Assembly: GCA_020846635.1 (NCBI GenBank)
Contig: JADLDO010000020.1
Span: forward strand, 62,001 to 126,000
Length of the DNA: 64,000 nucleotides
Direction of reading: 5' to 3'
Origin: Caldilineaceae bacterium
GTDB lineage: Bacteria > Chloroflexota > Anaerolineae > Caldilineales > Caldilineaceae
This document shows positions 19,650 through 29,274 of this stretch, piece by piece. The notes beneath the pieces were generated by a model. It made no database searches. It was not told the DNA's origin and saw nothing but the letters and a program-made list of their open reading frames with translations. The first letter of the stretch is position 1, and each line of letters begins with the position of its first letter. Position numbers and translations under genes: made by a program.

Positions 19650-20813
19650 CTAGTGTGGGGTTTTCCTCTGCAACACCTGGCGATAGATGGCTAAGGTCTG
19701 CTGTGCGGTGGATGACCAGGAGAAACGACCCGCTTGGGCTAGTGAGCGGGTGTGCAGTTCTGCACGCAAGCCTGGATTCTCTAGCGCTGTGCGTAATGCT
19801 GTGACGATTGAGCCTGTATCCTGCGGATCGAAGAGCAGCGCGGCATCGCCAGCCACATCGCGCAGCCCTGTGGCATCGCTGCAGGCGACGGGTGCGCCGC
19901 AAGCCATCGCCTCGATAACCGGCAAGCCAAAGCCTTCATACAAACTGGGAAAGATAAAAAGCGTCGCCGCGCTGTAGAGGGCGGGCAGATGTTGATCGCT
20001 GACAGGGCCGAGGAAGCGTACACGATCTTCCAATCCATGTCGCGCAACCTGCTGCTTGGGTTCTGGATAGCGCTCATCCCAGACGCCGCCGATGATCAGC
20101 GGGGGCGCTGTGGCGTCCAACGCCGCATAGGCATCAATCAGCCGCACGAGGTTTTTGTGGGGCTTGTTGATGCCACAATAAAAAATAAAGTCTCCGGGCA
20201 GTTGATAATGGGCGCGTGCTGCCTGGATCACGGCTTCGGGCTGCGGCTGAAAGCGCGGCGCGGCGGCATGGGGTACGGTGGTAAGGCGCTCCGGCGCAAT
20301 GGGGAAATGGGCGAGTAGTTCCTGTCGCGCCGATTCAGTGCCGATGATGATCTGCGTGGAGGCGCGCAGCGCGGCATAGGCTGTCAGGCGAAAGAGCCAG
20401 CGGGCGCGCAATGAAACTGCATCCGGCAAAATCAGGGCGATGAGATCGTGGAGGGTGACAACGGTGGGCAGTCCGGTTCTATAGGGGATGAGGTAATAGG
20501 GGCTGTGATAGAGGGCGGGCGTTTGACCGGCTGTGCGCGCTTGGCGTATGAGCCGCGGGATGCTCCACTGCTGGCTCAGGCTAAAGTTTGATGCCGCGGC
20601 AGTGAGCAAATGCAAGCGCGCCTGCTGTGGCAGTGTTTCGCTCCAGGGGCGATCCTGGCTGCGGAGCTGCGCCGCGGGAGGGGGGACGAGGATTTGCAGC
20701 GCTTCGTCTGGGGCAATCTGCCCTGCCAACGCGGTGACGAGGTTGGTGACATAACGACCAATGCCGGGGAAGTGGGGGGTTGCCGTGCGCGCATCAACAA
20801 AGTAGGTGCTCAT
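19650..20813 (-). CDS. Glycosyltransferase family 4 protein
   Basis: This 387-residue GT-B enzyme has the N-terminal motif FPGIGRYVTNLV, the donor-domain motif FIFYCGINKPHKNLVRLIDAY and EX7E within YEGFGLPVIEAMACG. It resembles mannosyl- and rhamnosyl-type transferases, but the sugar is unknown. The start is set at the ATG at 20813 (MSTYFVDARTATPHFPGIG), 11 nt after the previous gene's stop; a further in-frame ATG at 20912 would overlap that gene by 88 nt and adds no homologous sequence. Confidence 0.9.
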   Translation of the reverse strand: MSTYFVDARTATPHFPGIGRYVTNLVTALAGQIAPDEALQILVPPPAAQLRSQDRPWSETLPQQARLHLLTAAASNFSLSQQWSIPRLIRQARTAGQTPALYHSPYYLIPYRTGLPTVVTLHDLIALILPDAVSLRARWLFRLTAYAALRASTQIIIGTESARQELLAHFPIAPERLTTVPHAAAPRFQPQPEAVIQAARAHYQLPGDFIFYCGINKPHKNLVRLIDAYAALDATAPPLIIGGVWDERYPEPKQQVARHGLEDRVRFLGPVSDQHLPALYSAATLFIFPSLYEGFGLPVIEAMACGAPVACSDATGLRDVAGDAALLFDPQDTGSIVTALRTALENPGLRAELHTRSLAQAGRFSWSSTAQQTLAIYRQVLQRKTPH

Positions 20814-20824
20814 TCGAGATTTGG

Positions 20825-21739
20825 CTAACCCTCTCCCAGTCGCAGGCGGCGACGATTCTTCCAGGCACGCAAAAACGCCAACCCGAAACCCGGCAGCTGT
20901 GCAGTATGCCACAGGGCGCGCCCCAGGTGATGCATGGCGAGCCCTGTGTGGCGCTGGCGCAATGCCTCTTGTGCAATGGCCCCGTGGTTGATGGCATAGG
21001 CTTCATGGCGGGCCAGCGCATATTGCGCCATGAGTGCCGGGCGCTGCGCGTCGAGCCGCTGCAAGATGCCGAGAATACGCTGGCGGATACGCAGCGTGTT
21101 GGCGCTGATGTTGCCTGGGTGCAGGCGGATGGCGGCTACGTCGCCTGGGACATACTGAAAGCTTGTCTGCAAGGCCAATCGCAGCCACAGGTCATAATCT
21201 TCTGCCACCAGTAGGTCAGGATGCTCGTCAAAACCACCACTCGCTTCGAGCAGTGTGCGCCGCACCAGGATCAACGGCATGAAGATAAAGTTGGCGCGCA
21301 GCAATTCGCCAAAGACATTCCCGGATGGGGTCGCAAGTCCTGCCAATGCGTGGCCTGTCATCTTGTCGGGGTCACCGGCAAAGAAATAGCCATCGGAGTA
21401 GACAAGGCCGATCTGCGGGTTTGCCTCTAGGATCGGAACCTGCAGCGCCAATTTGTGGGGCAGAAAGAGATCGTCCGAGTCGAGAAAGGCGATGTAGTCA
21501 CCTGCTGCCACGGCGAGCGCCGCATTGCGCGGGGCTGCCGGTTGGCCGCGGTGGGGCAAGGCCAGGTGGATCACGCGCGGGCCGAAGCGTTTGACCACCT
21601 CTGCGCTCTGATCCGTCGAGCCATCGTCCGCCACGATCACCTCGAAGTCCTGATATTCCTGCGCCAAGACGCTGGCAATGGCATCACCCAAGAGTTCGGC
21701 GCGGTTATAGGTGGGGATAATGACGCTAACGCGGGGCAT
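20825..21739 (-). CDS. Glycosyltransferase family 2 protein
   Basis: This 304-residue GT-A inverting glycosyltransferase has N-terminal VSVIIPTYNRAELLGDAI, nucleotide-binding VIVADDGSTD and the metal-binding DXD-type region FLDSDDLFLPHK. An acceptor-side EDYDLWLRLA motif follows near residue 195. Cytosolic and peripheral, it adds one sugar in the glycan encoded by this locus. The gap to the preceding gene is 23 nt. Confidence 0.92.
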   Translation of the reverse strand: MPRVSVIIPTYNRAELLGDAIASVLAQEYQDFEVIVADDGSTDQSAEVVKRFGPRVIHLALPHRGQPAAPRNAALAVAAGDYIAFLDSDDLFLPHKLALQVPILEANPQIGLVYSDGYFFAGDPDKMTGHALAGLATPSGNVFGELLRANFIFMPLILVRRTLLEASGGFDEHPDLLVAEDYDLWLRLALQTSFQYVPGDVAAIRLHPGNISANTLRIRQRILGILQRLDAQRPALMAQYALARHEAYAINHGAIAQEALRQRHTGLAMHHLGRALWHTAQLPGFGLAFLRAWKNRRRLRLGEG

Positions 21740-21762
21740 AGGCGCTTACACAGTTTTGCATG

Positions 21763-22587
21763 CTATCCTTGCACTTGTCTTGCCTGGCTCAAGCCCCTAA
21801 GCTGATCAAAGAGTTTGCCTGCCACTTGTTTCAAGGGTGTATTCCGAAGCCGCTGCTTGATGGCTTCGTGCTCGCGCCCGGTCACTTCATCATGGCGGGC
21901 AGAAAGGCCACCGTCAGCGTAGATGATGAGTGGACGGTCGAAGTTGGTGATCTGATAACCCGCTTCGGCAAGCCGCGCCCACAGGTCATAGTCCATTGCC
22001 ATGCGAAAACCGAGATCAAAGCCCCCCATTTGCTCCTGGAGATCGCGCTTGAGGAGAACCCCTTGATGGCAGATGCGCGGCCCCAGGAAAAGGTTCCAGC
22101 TTGCAAATGGAAATTTCGGCTTGATGAGATCGATCCTGCCATCCAGCCGCCGCACATACCAGCGACCTATGATCCAGTCCGGCAAGTTGTAGCCCTGCGC
22201 GAAGTGGTAGAGATCCGCCAACACCCTGTCATCACAGAAGATGTCGTCGCAATTTAGATAGAGGATATATCTCCCTGTAGCAAGACGCATGCCCTTGTTA
22301 AACGCGTCGGTGATGCCCTTGTCCGGCTCAGAGAGATAGCGCACATGGGGAAACTGGCGTACTACATCGAGGGTGCCATCGGTGGACGCTCCATCGACCA
22401 CCCAATGTTCGACAAGTCCCGCAACACCTTGTTGGTCGGTGACACTCTGCAAAGTGGGGCCAATCAGCGTTTCGGCGTTGCGGCTGATGGTGATGATGGA
22501 GAAAAAGGGCCGCTCATGGGATTGGGTTGATGGGTTGGTCATACGCTCTGCGGTCATCTTCTCCGTACTCATTTCTACGCTGGGCAT
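21763..22587 (-). CDS. Glycosyltransferase family 2 protein
   Basis: The protein is about 274 residues. GT-A motifs are FFSIITISRNAETLIGPT, VVDGASTDGTLDVV, the DXD-like LYLNCDDIF and MDYDLWARLAEAG. The start is uncertain: the frame stays open into the ABC-transporter gene, and ATGs at 22587, 22572, 22557 and 22542 are possible. I choose 22587, just after that gene's stop, with GAGGAG about 13 nt upstream. Later ATGs would still keep the catalytic core. Confidence 0.88.
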   Translation of the reverse strand: MPSVEMSTEKMTAERMTNPSTQSHERPFFSIITISRNAETLIGPTLQSVTDQQGVAGLVEHWVVDGASTDGTLDVVRQFPHVRYLSEPDKGITDAFNKGMRLATGRYILYLNCDDIFCDDRVLADLYHFAQGYNLPDWIIGRWYVRRLDGRIDLIKPKFPFASWNLFLGPRICHQGVLLKRDLQEQMGGFDLGFRMAMDYDLWARLAEAGYQITNFDRPLIIYADGGLSARHDEVTGREHEAIKQRLRNTPLKQVAGKLFDQLRGLSQARQVQG

Positions 22588-22609
22588 TGCTGCGTTTGCT
22601 CTCCTCGAA

Positions 22610-24520
22610 TTAGGCGGCACTGGCTTGTAGCTGCCACATGGCGGCATAGCGCCCGCCTTGCGCCAGCAGTGCAGGGTGGCTGCCCTGTTCCACGATCTGA
22701 CCCTGATCCAGAACGATGATGCGGTCGGCTTTGGCAATGGTCGAAAGGCGATGGGCAATGGCGACAACCGTACGTGTCTTGCGTAGTTCTTCCAATGACT
22801 CTTGGATCAGCCGCTCGGATTGGCTGTCGAGCGCGCTGGTCGCTTCATCAAAGAGAAGCAGCGCGGGATCGTGGATGATGGCGCGGGCAATGGCGATACG
22901 CTGGCGCTGCCCACCTGAAAGACGGTGACCGCGGTCGCCCACTTCTGTCGCATAGCCCTGGGGTAACTCCTGGATGAACAGATCTGCATGGGCAGTGCGC
23001 GCCGCGGCAATCACTTCTTCGTCGCTGGCGTCGGTCTTCCCAAAGCGGATATTCTCGGCAATGCTGCTGCTGAAGATTAATGGCTCCTGGTCAACCACGC
23101 CGATCAGACGCCGCCACGAGGCAAGGTCGCATGATTGAAGGTCAACGCCATCAATCAAGATTTGCCCGGCTGTGGGGCGATAGATACCCAAGAGAAGGTT
23201 GATAATGCTCGATTTGCCGGAACCGCTGGTGCCGACCAATGCCACCATCTTCCCGGCGGGGATGCGGAAGGTTAGATGGCTGATCGCATCGCGCTCATTG
23301 CCCGGATAGCGCAGGGCGACTTCTCGAAAGTCAATTCCTTCAGCGATCTGTTCGATTCGCTTGCCGGGCCGGTATTCAAGCTCTTTGTCTGCCGGATCGA
23401 GCAGTTCGGCGATGCGCCAAACATAGGGCCACTGGCGCGCGATGACTCCCAATTGCGAATTGAAATTGGCAATGCGCGGCATGATACGGTAGATGACAAA
23501 GGCGTAAGTTGCCAACTCTCCTGCCAGGATCATGCCGCTTTGTGTCACAACCCAAAAGCCGATGCCCAAGAAGAGGGCGACCGCGACAATGGTGAGGCTC
23601 TGAAAGAGGGGCAGGATGAGCGCAGAACGCAACAGACCTGTACGCCGCGCCTGAATCCCGGCATTGATAAGGGTGTTGACCTCGTTGACTACCCTCTCTT
23701 CACGCACAAAGATGTGGACAACCCTCATGCCCTGAAGATATTCCAAAAGGCGCTCGTTGAGACGCACGCTGAGATCGAGAAAACGCGCTACCGAGCGGCG
23801 AATGCTCTCGCGCACTCCCCGCAGCGCAACGGAAAGCAGCACAAGGCCAATGACCGCTATCAGGGTGAACTGCCAGGAGAGCCAGAAGAGGACAGCGACA
23901 TAGGCCAGAATGATGATCAGATCGTTGAGCAACTGGTTGAGCGCCTGCACCATTGCCCCAATCTCTTGGACTTGGGTGCTGTAGCTTGCCAGGTTGCCCA
24001 AACGGCTGTCGGCGATCTGTTGGTAGCGGATGCTGGTTAACTGGCCGAAAACGCGCCGCTGCAAGTCGCCTTCCAGCCAGACACGCAGATAGATCGTGGC
24101 GGCTTGACCCGCATAATCTAAGCCACTGCGCGCCAATTGAAAAACAACAGCCAGGATGAGCAGAATGAGAATGGGCTGTTGCGTACCGAAGAAGTCAGCG
24201 ATCCGCTGCACAAGGGCGCTGAGGGTTCCGCTGGTATCCACCGGCGTGTTCGCTACCATCGCGGTCATCTGGTTGAGCGCCAGCGTGAAGACGCCCAACG
24301 TCCCTGCCTCGGCAAAGCCTGCGCCCAAATTGGCAAGCACCGCCACTGTGATCAGCCAGCGATATTTCCAGACCATGCCGCGCACAAACTGCGCCGTCCA
24401 TTCGTCACCCCCACTGCCGGCGCGCACCATTCTACGCAGCCAGGGGGGCAATCGTTCGGCGCTCTGATCTTGAGCTTCCAGCACACGGGCGCGGATGCGC
24501 TGTTGGATCGACCTCATCAT
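22610..24520 (-). CDS. ABC transporter, fused permease and ATPase (MsbA-like)
   Basis: This 636-residue half-transporter has six transmembrane helices in the first ~380 residues. The nucleotide-binding domain has Walker A GTSGSGKSS (about residue 430), signature LSGGQRQR and Walker B LLLFDEATSALD (about residue 555), then a switch His in AIAHRLSTI. It should act as a homodimeric exporter. Given its place between glycosyltransferase genes it probably flips a lipid-linked oligosaccharide, though a drug or lipid substrate cannot be excluded. Confidence 0.92.
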   Translation of the reverse strand: MMRSIQQRIRARVLEAQDQSAERLPPWLRRMVRAGSGGDEWTAQFVRGMVWKYRWLITVAVLANLGAGFAEAGTLGVFTLALNQMTAMVANTPVDTSGTLSALVQRIADFFGTQQPILILLILAVVFQLARSGLDYAGQAATIYLRVWLEGDLQRRVFGQLTSIRYQQIADSRLGNLASYSTQVQEIGAMVQALNQLLNDLIIILAYVAVLFWLSWQFTLIAVIGLVLLSVALRGVRESIRRSVARFLDLSVRLNERLLEYLQGMRVVHIFVREERVVNEVNTLINAGIQARRTGLLRSALILPLFQSLTIVAVALFLGIGFWVVTQSGMILAGELATYAFVIYRIMPRIANFNSQLGVIARQWPYVWRIAELLDPADKELEYRPGKRIEQIAEGIDFREVALRYPGNERDAISHLTFRIPAGKMVALVGTSGSGKSSIINLLLGIYRPTAGQILIDGVDLQSCDLASWRRLIGVVDQEPLIFSSSIAENIRFGKTDASDEEVIAAARTAHADLFIQELPQGYATEVGDRGHRLSGGQRQRIAIARAIIHDPALLLFDEATSALDSQSERLIQESLEELRKTRTVVAIAHRLSTIAKADRIIVLDQGQIVEQGSHPALLAQGGRYAAMWQLQASAA

Positions 24521-24580
24521 CTTGAATCAGTTTGGCATGATCATATTGACATCAGTTGGCGATGCAGCAGTGTATCGCCA

Positions 24581-26935
24581 TTAGCGAATTGCCTGGGGAG
24601 GGCGCAAACGGCGCAATGCCTCGAAAGCCAGTGCGGGCGGATTCGGGTCAGAGTCGGAGGTGCGCCCTGTGTTGTAGGTGATGATGAGCTCTTGGCGGGC
24701 GCGGGTGATGCCGACATAGAAAAGGCGGAGGCGTTCTGCTGCCAGGGAGAGACGCGCCGTTTGGGTGGCGGGGCCAGAGGTGAAGTCATCCAGGCTGCCC
24801 ATTGCCAACTGGCGTATCTGCTCGACGGACTCCGCGACCAGGTTCACGTTGTCGCGCGCCCAGTAGCGTTCGCTGCGGTATTTGTCGCTTTCGCTGCCAC
24901 TTGGAAAGCTAAAGTTGTTGACCGCGGTCAGATAGACCCGATCCCACTCCAGCCCTTTGGCGGCGTGGATGGTTGCCACGGTGATCTTGCCGGGAATCGC
25001 TGCATAGCCCCCCTCATTGTCTGTAAAGGTCAGCACACGACGCCGGTTCTGGGCGATATTATCCAACTCTTTGGCGAGTTCCGGCAGCCGCCACTGATCC
25101 TGTCCCCCGGCGTGTTCGGCGGCTAGCTTTGCCAGCATCACCGCCAGGTGATGGGTCAACGCCAGATCCGCAGGCTCGGTAAAGAGTTCTGCGCCAATCG
25201 TGATCAGTAGTTCGTCAATTGGCAAAATGCCCGCGCGCGTCCACCGCTGCAGATCGCTGCGGAAGGCGTTAATCACTGTCCGCAGCCCGTCCATCTCATC
25301 AAGCCAGGTGAGTTCATCCAGCCAATCGCGCGGGCTGGGGAAGACAAAACTCTCCGGGCTGTGGAGGCTGCGTAACGCTTGACCAAATTGAGCAATGGGC
25401 GCGGGCAGTTCTTGTTTACGCAGCGCCGATGTGGGCATGGGCAAATCGTCATCGCTGGTGGAACTCTCCCCTTGTTGCTCTCGCAGCAGCCGCGCCAACT
25501 GGGGTGGGCCAAGCCGCGGCCACCAGACTTCGCGCCAGACGCGCTCTAGCTGCACCGTGACCTGGGGCTGGGCGATATAGCCGACGACGGTCGAGAGAAC
25601 TTGGGCTGCCACGCGCGTGGACATATTGCTGCGCAGGAGCGTATCGTCAAAGGGCAGCTCTGCATGCTGCAACGCCTCGGTGATGCGGAAGCCGTGGCGA
25701 TTTTCCGGTGAGAGAATGGCGACTGTCTTGTCAGAATTGTCGGGCAGCCAGCGCGCCACACTTCTGAGAACCATTTCCACCTCGCGTTCGGGCGAGAGTT
25801 GGGCTGTGTGGAAATAGAAGGGCGGCGTGCCTGGTTCGGGGTTCGGCTGCGGATCGCCCAACGGTGTCGGCTCGATCAGAGGTGGGGCCAGCGTCTCTTC
25901 GGGCGGCAGATGAGGATGGGCTGTGCGCGACCAGTTGATCAGCGCATTGGCAAGGTCGATAATCGGGCGGGTGCTGCGTCCCGAATTGGGCAAGTCCTGT
26001 GCCAGTGCCGGGTTTTGCTCGACAAAATTGCGTAGAAAGCGCACATCCGCGCTGGTGAAAGTCGTGTTGATGGCCTGGTTGGGGTCGCCGACACGCACCC
26101 AATTGCCATGCCGCTGTGTGAGCAAGCGCAGCATGGTCTCTTGCAGGAGGCTGCTGTCCTGGGCTTCATCCTCCAAGACATAGGGCCAGCGATCTTGCAG
26201 CCGTTCCAGAAAAGCGGCATCCGTTTCGAGCGCACGCAGCGCCAGGATGATGAGATCATCAAAATCGACAGCGCCGCGTACCAAGAGGCTGCGCTGGTAG
26301 TCGGCATAGACATGCAGCCCCAATTCGAGCAGCGGCCAGGTTCCCGATTGGCGATCCAGGCTGGCGCGCAACTGGTAGGGCTCCAGGCGCTGCTCTTTGG
26401 CGAGACGGATGATGCTATTGGCAATATCGATGGCCGTCTCTTGCAGGTCGCGCTCGATGGTGCGGAAGCGGGCCAGAAAATCAGGGAGGATAAAGGGGGA
26501 CAGGGTATCGGGATGGGTACGCAGATAGTTGGTGACGGCATCACGCTTGATGTCTGCCGCGGTGCGGTCATCAATGATGTCAAAATTCTCGCTCAAGCCG
26601 ACCAATGAAGGACGTTCGCGCACAATGTCATGTGCCAAGCCGTGGAGCGTGCGGACTCGATAGCCGACACCCGGCAGCAGCCCGCGCTCTTCACGCAGGA
26701 AGCGACCGATGCGTCCGCGGAAGTTTTCCACCGCGCTATTGGTAAACGTTACGATCAGCACTTCGCGATCGCCGAGATCCCCCTCGCGCGCCAAGCGTTC
26801 GACCAGGCGCGCGGCCAGCAGACTCAGCGTAAAGGTTTTGCCGCTGCCTGGCACAGCGCTGATGCCCATATAGCCACCCGTATAGGCAAGAATTCGCTCT
26901 TGGGCGGGGCGCGGCACAAAAGTTGCTGTGTTCAT
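24581..26935 (-). CDS. UvrD/Rep-type superfamily 1 DNA helicase
   Basis: The protein is 784 residues. Motifs are the Walker A GSGKTFTLSLLAARL near the N-terminus, DFDDLIILALRAL, the motif II variant DEAQDSS, GDPNQAINTTF, the late motif TIHAAKGLEWDRVYL and VGITRARQELIITY. It should be a 3'-5' translocase in repair or recombination. The start is the ATG at 26935, 17 nt after the preceding gene; an upstream ATG at 27004 would overlap it. No nuclease domain was recognised at the C-terminus. It is out of place functionally within a polysaccharide gene run. Confidence 0.9.
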   Translation of the reverse strand: MNTATFVPRPAQERILAYTGGYMGISAVPGSGKTFTLSLLAARLVERLAREGDLGDREVLIVTFTNSAVENFRGRIGRFLREERGLLPGVGYRVRTLHGLAHDIVRERPSLVGLSENFDIIDDRTAADIKRDAVTNYLRTHPDTLSPFILPDFLARFRTIERDLQETAIDIANSIIRLAKEQRLEPYQLRASLDRQSGTWPLLELGLHVYADYQRSLLVRGAVDFDDLIILALRALETDAAFLERLQDRWPYVLEDEAQDSSLLQETMLRLLTQRHGNWVRVGDPNQAINTTFTSADVRFLRNFVEQNPALAQDLPNSGRSTRPIIDLANALINWSRTAHPHLPPEETLAPPLIEPTPLGDPQPNPEPGTPPFYFHTAQLSPEREVEMVLRSVARWLPDNSDKTVAILSPENRHGFRITEALQHAELPFDDTLLRSNMSTRVAAQVLSTVVGYIAQPQVTVQLERVWREVWWPRLGPPQLARLLREQQGESSTSDDDLPMPTSALRKQELPAPIAQFGQALRSLHSPESFVFPSPRDWLDELTWLDEMDGLRTVINAFRSDLQRWTRAGILPIDELLITIGAELFTEPADLALTHHLAVMLAKLAAEHAGGQDQWRLPELAKELDNIAQNRRRVLTFTDNEGGYAAIPGKITVATIHAAKGLEWDRVYLTAVNNFSFPSGSESDKYRSERYWARDNVNLVAESVEQIRQLAMGSLDDFTSGPATQTARLSLAAERLRLFYVGITRARQELIITYNTGRTSDSDPNPPALAFEALRRLRPPQAIR

Positions 26936-26951
26936 TGGCCTCAATGCGTAT

Positions 26952-27518
26952 TTATCGACCCAGAATTTGGACACCGCTGGCCGTCGCCTCGGCGATCCAG
27001 CCATTGATCACCGCGCCATCGGATGCGGTATAGCGAATGAGCCACCAGGTGAGACCATCGGCAAAGGCGCGCCCGCCGGTTATCTCCACCCTGCCCCCAG
27101 GTGGGACTTGTCCAATGACATCCCCCGCGGGCTTACTCAGATAGCCAGGGGCGGCACGAATGTTCACTTGGCTGGAGGTGATATTGGCAGGCTGATCGCC
27201 CAGGCTATAGGCCCCACCCGCTTCGCCCGTAATCGTTTCTTCCTGGGCAGCGGGCGTCACGACGGGCGTGGGTGTAACCTGGGGCGGCGACCATGCTTGC
27301 CCGCTGTTTTGCAGGTCTGCGAGATCGAGACGGGTAATGCCCGTGGCGAGGACAATCCCACCACAACTTGCCAAGCTCAGCAGCAGGAAGCCGGCTGCAA
27401 ATCCCGGCCAAAAGAGGGATCGCAACGTACGGCGACGCCGCGGCTCTGTCGCCGGCAGTGGCTCAGGTGTTGGTGTTTGGGGTGATTCGGCTGTAGAGTA
27501 GGACGGTTCGTTGGTCAT
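26952..27518 (-). CDS. Membrane-anchored SH3-like domain protein
   Basis: This 189-residue protein has a Pro/Thr-rich cytosolic N-terminus, a basic patch (RRRRTLR), one transmembrane helix (about residues 38-62), a Thr/Pro-rich linker and a C-terminal SH3b-like domain (SQVNIRAAPGYLSKPAGDVIGQVPPGGRVEI in outline). SH3b domains often bind peptidoglycan. The ATG at 27518 is chosen because the in-frame ATG at 27554 falls inside a hairpin that probably terminates the previous gene. Confidence 0.75.
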   Translation of the reverse strand: MTNEPSYSTAESPQTPTPEPLPATEPRRRRTLRSLFWPGFAAGFLLLSLASCGGIVLATGITRLDLADLQNSGQAWSPPQVTPTPVVTPAAQEETITGEAGGAYSLGDQPANITSSQVNIRAAPGYLSKPAGDVIGQVPPGGRVEITGGRAFADGLTWWLIRYTASDGAVINGWIAEATASGVQILGR

Positions 27519-27528
27519 AGTGATGATA

Positions 27529-27568
27529 AAAATACCAGCCATCTGCGCCTGCATCTGGCTGGTATTTT
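27529..27568 (-). terminator. Hairpin terminator after the small unknown gene
   Basis: A perfect 12-bp inverted repeat (27529-27540 with 27557-27568) with a 16-nt loop. Read on the minus strand it ends in a run of T (GGTATTTTTA). Confidence 0.7.
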
Positions 27569-27651
27569 ACATTCTTGAGTGGTCGTGTGGTTAACGGCAC
27601 TAACGTGACGCAGATAACGTGACGCAGAGGCAGCAACAGCCGGTGAGAGGG

Positions 27652-27942
27652 CTATCTTGGAAACCCATCCAGAACACGCAGGACACCCACGGCGTTGCCC
27701 TTGCTGTCGATGCTGGAGTGTTGCAGCAGAACTGTGCAACTGCGCCCATCTTCCAAGCGCAGCGTCATCTTACTATCGCGCTGCATCTCTACCATCGTCT
27801 TACCGGCGTTGAGGCGCGGCGACTTGTAGGTGACGCGGATGGAGTCGGCTGGGTGGTTCGCCTGGTTGTAGTGAACAATCTCTACTTCCTCTAAGATAGA
27901 CACCGGGTCTGGATTGTTGGGCAATAAGAGCATGGCTTTCAT
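27652..27942 (-). CDS. Small protein of unknown function
   Basis: This 96-residue soluble protein (MKAMLLLPNNPDPVSILEEV...) has alternating hydrophobic and polar beta-like stretches in its second half. I do not recognise a family. No signal peptide, cysteines in pairs or membrane segment is seen. The start at 27942 has AGGAG about 11 nt upstream; the frame extends upstream to 28062 but that part looks non-coding. A strong hairpin follows, so it may be transcribed alone. Confidence 0.6.
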   Translation of the reverse strand: MKAMLLLPNNPDPVSILEEVEIVHYNQANHPADSIRVTYKSPRLNAGKTMVEMQRDSKMTLRLEDGRSCTVLLQHSSIDSKGNAVGVLRVLDGFPR

Positions 27943-28129
27943 GACGGAGAGCACTCCTGGTATATTCCTGGGTATATTTTCGCATATGCATATGCGGCTA
28001 TTCGAAACGGGCAAAGTGCCTATCAGATGCACATTGTAACAAATCAGGGTAAGTAGCACCAAACACCCGGCGACTGTGGGGGCATCTCACGCTTGGCCTG
28101 GAAACGCCGCCAAAGATATTGTGGCCTTA

Positions 28130-28175
28130 ACCCTCCCGGAAGCGGCCCAGAGGGCTCCCCAGCTTCCGGGAGGGT
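28130..28175 (-). repeat. 46-bp hairpin repeat, copy 2
   Basis: It is identical to the copy at 10977-11022 except for one base in the central GGCCCAGRGGGCTCC. It lies 35 nt past the stop of the minus-strand cytochrome gene. Confidence 0.85.
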
Positions 28176-28209
28176 AGTCGCTACAGGTTCTACTTAGTTT
28201 ACAGTGTGC

Positions 28210-29274
28210 TTAGGAGCCTTCCTTGAGCGTTAGGAGATAGCTAACCAGGTCGGCAAGGTCCTGCGGCGGCAGCGTGCCATAAATTTGGAGCATGAGGCCG
28301 GGGATATAGCCATCGACCACATAGTCGTTGGGATGGACGATGCTGTTGTAAAGATAGGCCCCGGCGCTCATGCCGTCGATGCGGTGTTCGGCGGTTGTGG
28401 CGATATTGTACCAAGTCGGGCCAACCATCGTCGTGTTGGGGGTTGGCGTGTGACAGCCGATGCAGGCATTGGAAAGCGTTAGCTGCTCGCCTCGTTTCGG
28501 GTCAGCCGTTGCCATCGCCGCCAGAATCTCATCCGGCAAACCGGCGAGGGTCGGGTCAACGTTGGCGTCATCTGCGGCTGTGTCCTCACTGGCAGCCCCC
28601 TCACTGGCAGCCCCCTCACCGGTTGCCTCCTCGGCGGGCGTTTCTTCGGCGGACGCTTCTTCACTCGCCGCTTCTTCCGTTGTGGTTGTGACCTCGGTGG
28701 CGGATGCTTCTGTCGTCTCTGTTACGGCATCGCCCGCGGCAACTGTGACCGTTGGGAGCGGGATCAACGGCGTTGCGCCCGTGACTGTGTCTGTCTCGGT
28801 GATAGCTTCGCCCTCGGTTACGTCGCTCTCATCGCTGGGGGCTAGTTCACCAGTGCTTGTGACCTCGTCCGTACCTGTGAGCGATTCACCCGCAGGCGCA
28901 CTCTCTGTTCCGGTCACTTCCTCACTGGTCGTGACTTCTTCGGTGGCTGTGATTTCTGCACTCTCGGTCAGTTCGTCTGAGGCTGCGACTTCTTCGGCGG
29001 TAGTATCTTCTTCTGCACTGGCGCTCTCTGCGGTTTCAGTGACTTCTTCCGTCGGGGTCACTTCTTCGCTCGGCGCGGGGGCTTCGGCTGTGGCTGTCGG
29101 TTCAGCGGCAACGGCTGCCGCTGTCGCTGTAGGAGCAACGACCACAAAGTCCTGTGCAGAAAGCGTGGGGATACGGGTTGGCAGCGACGCTTCATCAACT
29201 TCGGCACGTCCACCGCAAGCTGCCAAGACAAAGATCAAGGCTAAACAAAATGTGCTATAGACAAGACGTTTCAT
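28210..29274 (-). CDS. Cytochrome c lipoprotein with Thr/Glu-rich stalk
   Basis: The protein is 354 residues. Signal peptide and lipobox LAAC are at residues 1-20. A ~210-residue stalk of Thr, Glu, Ser, Ala and Val with repeats like ATEEVT/TSEEVT follows, then a C-terminal monohaem cytochrome c domain with C271-I-G-C274-H275 and Met residues in GLMLQIYG as possible sixth ligand. It is an extracytoplasmic electron carrier tethered far from the membrane. AAGGAG precedes the ATG by 7 nt. No oxidase or dehydrogenase genes lie beside it. Confidence 0.9.
   Translation of the reverse strand: MKRLVYSTFCLALIFVLAACGGRAEVDEASLPTRIPTLSAQDFVVVAPTATAAAVAAEPTATAEAPAPSEEVTPTEEVTETAESASAEEDTTAEEVAASDELTESAEITATEEVTTSEEVTGTESAPAGESLTGTDEVTSTGELAPSDESDVTEGEAITETDTVTGATPLIPLPTVTVAAGDAVTETTEASATEVTTTTEEAASEEASAEETPAEEATGEGAASEGAASEDTAADDANVDPTLAGLPDEILAAMATADPKRGEQLTLSNACIGCHTPTPNTTMVGPTWYNIATTAEHRIDGMSAGAYLYNSIVHPNDYVVDGYIPGLMLQIYGTLPPQDLADLVSYLLTLKEGS

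Noticed and set aside
28460..29260. 266-codon plus-strand Ser/Val/Ala-rich frame
   Set aside because: It is antisense to the Thr/Glu stalk of the cytochrome gene; no ribosome-binding site or domain.
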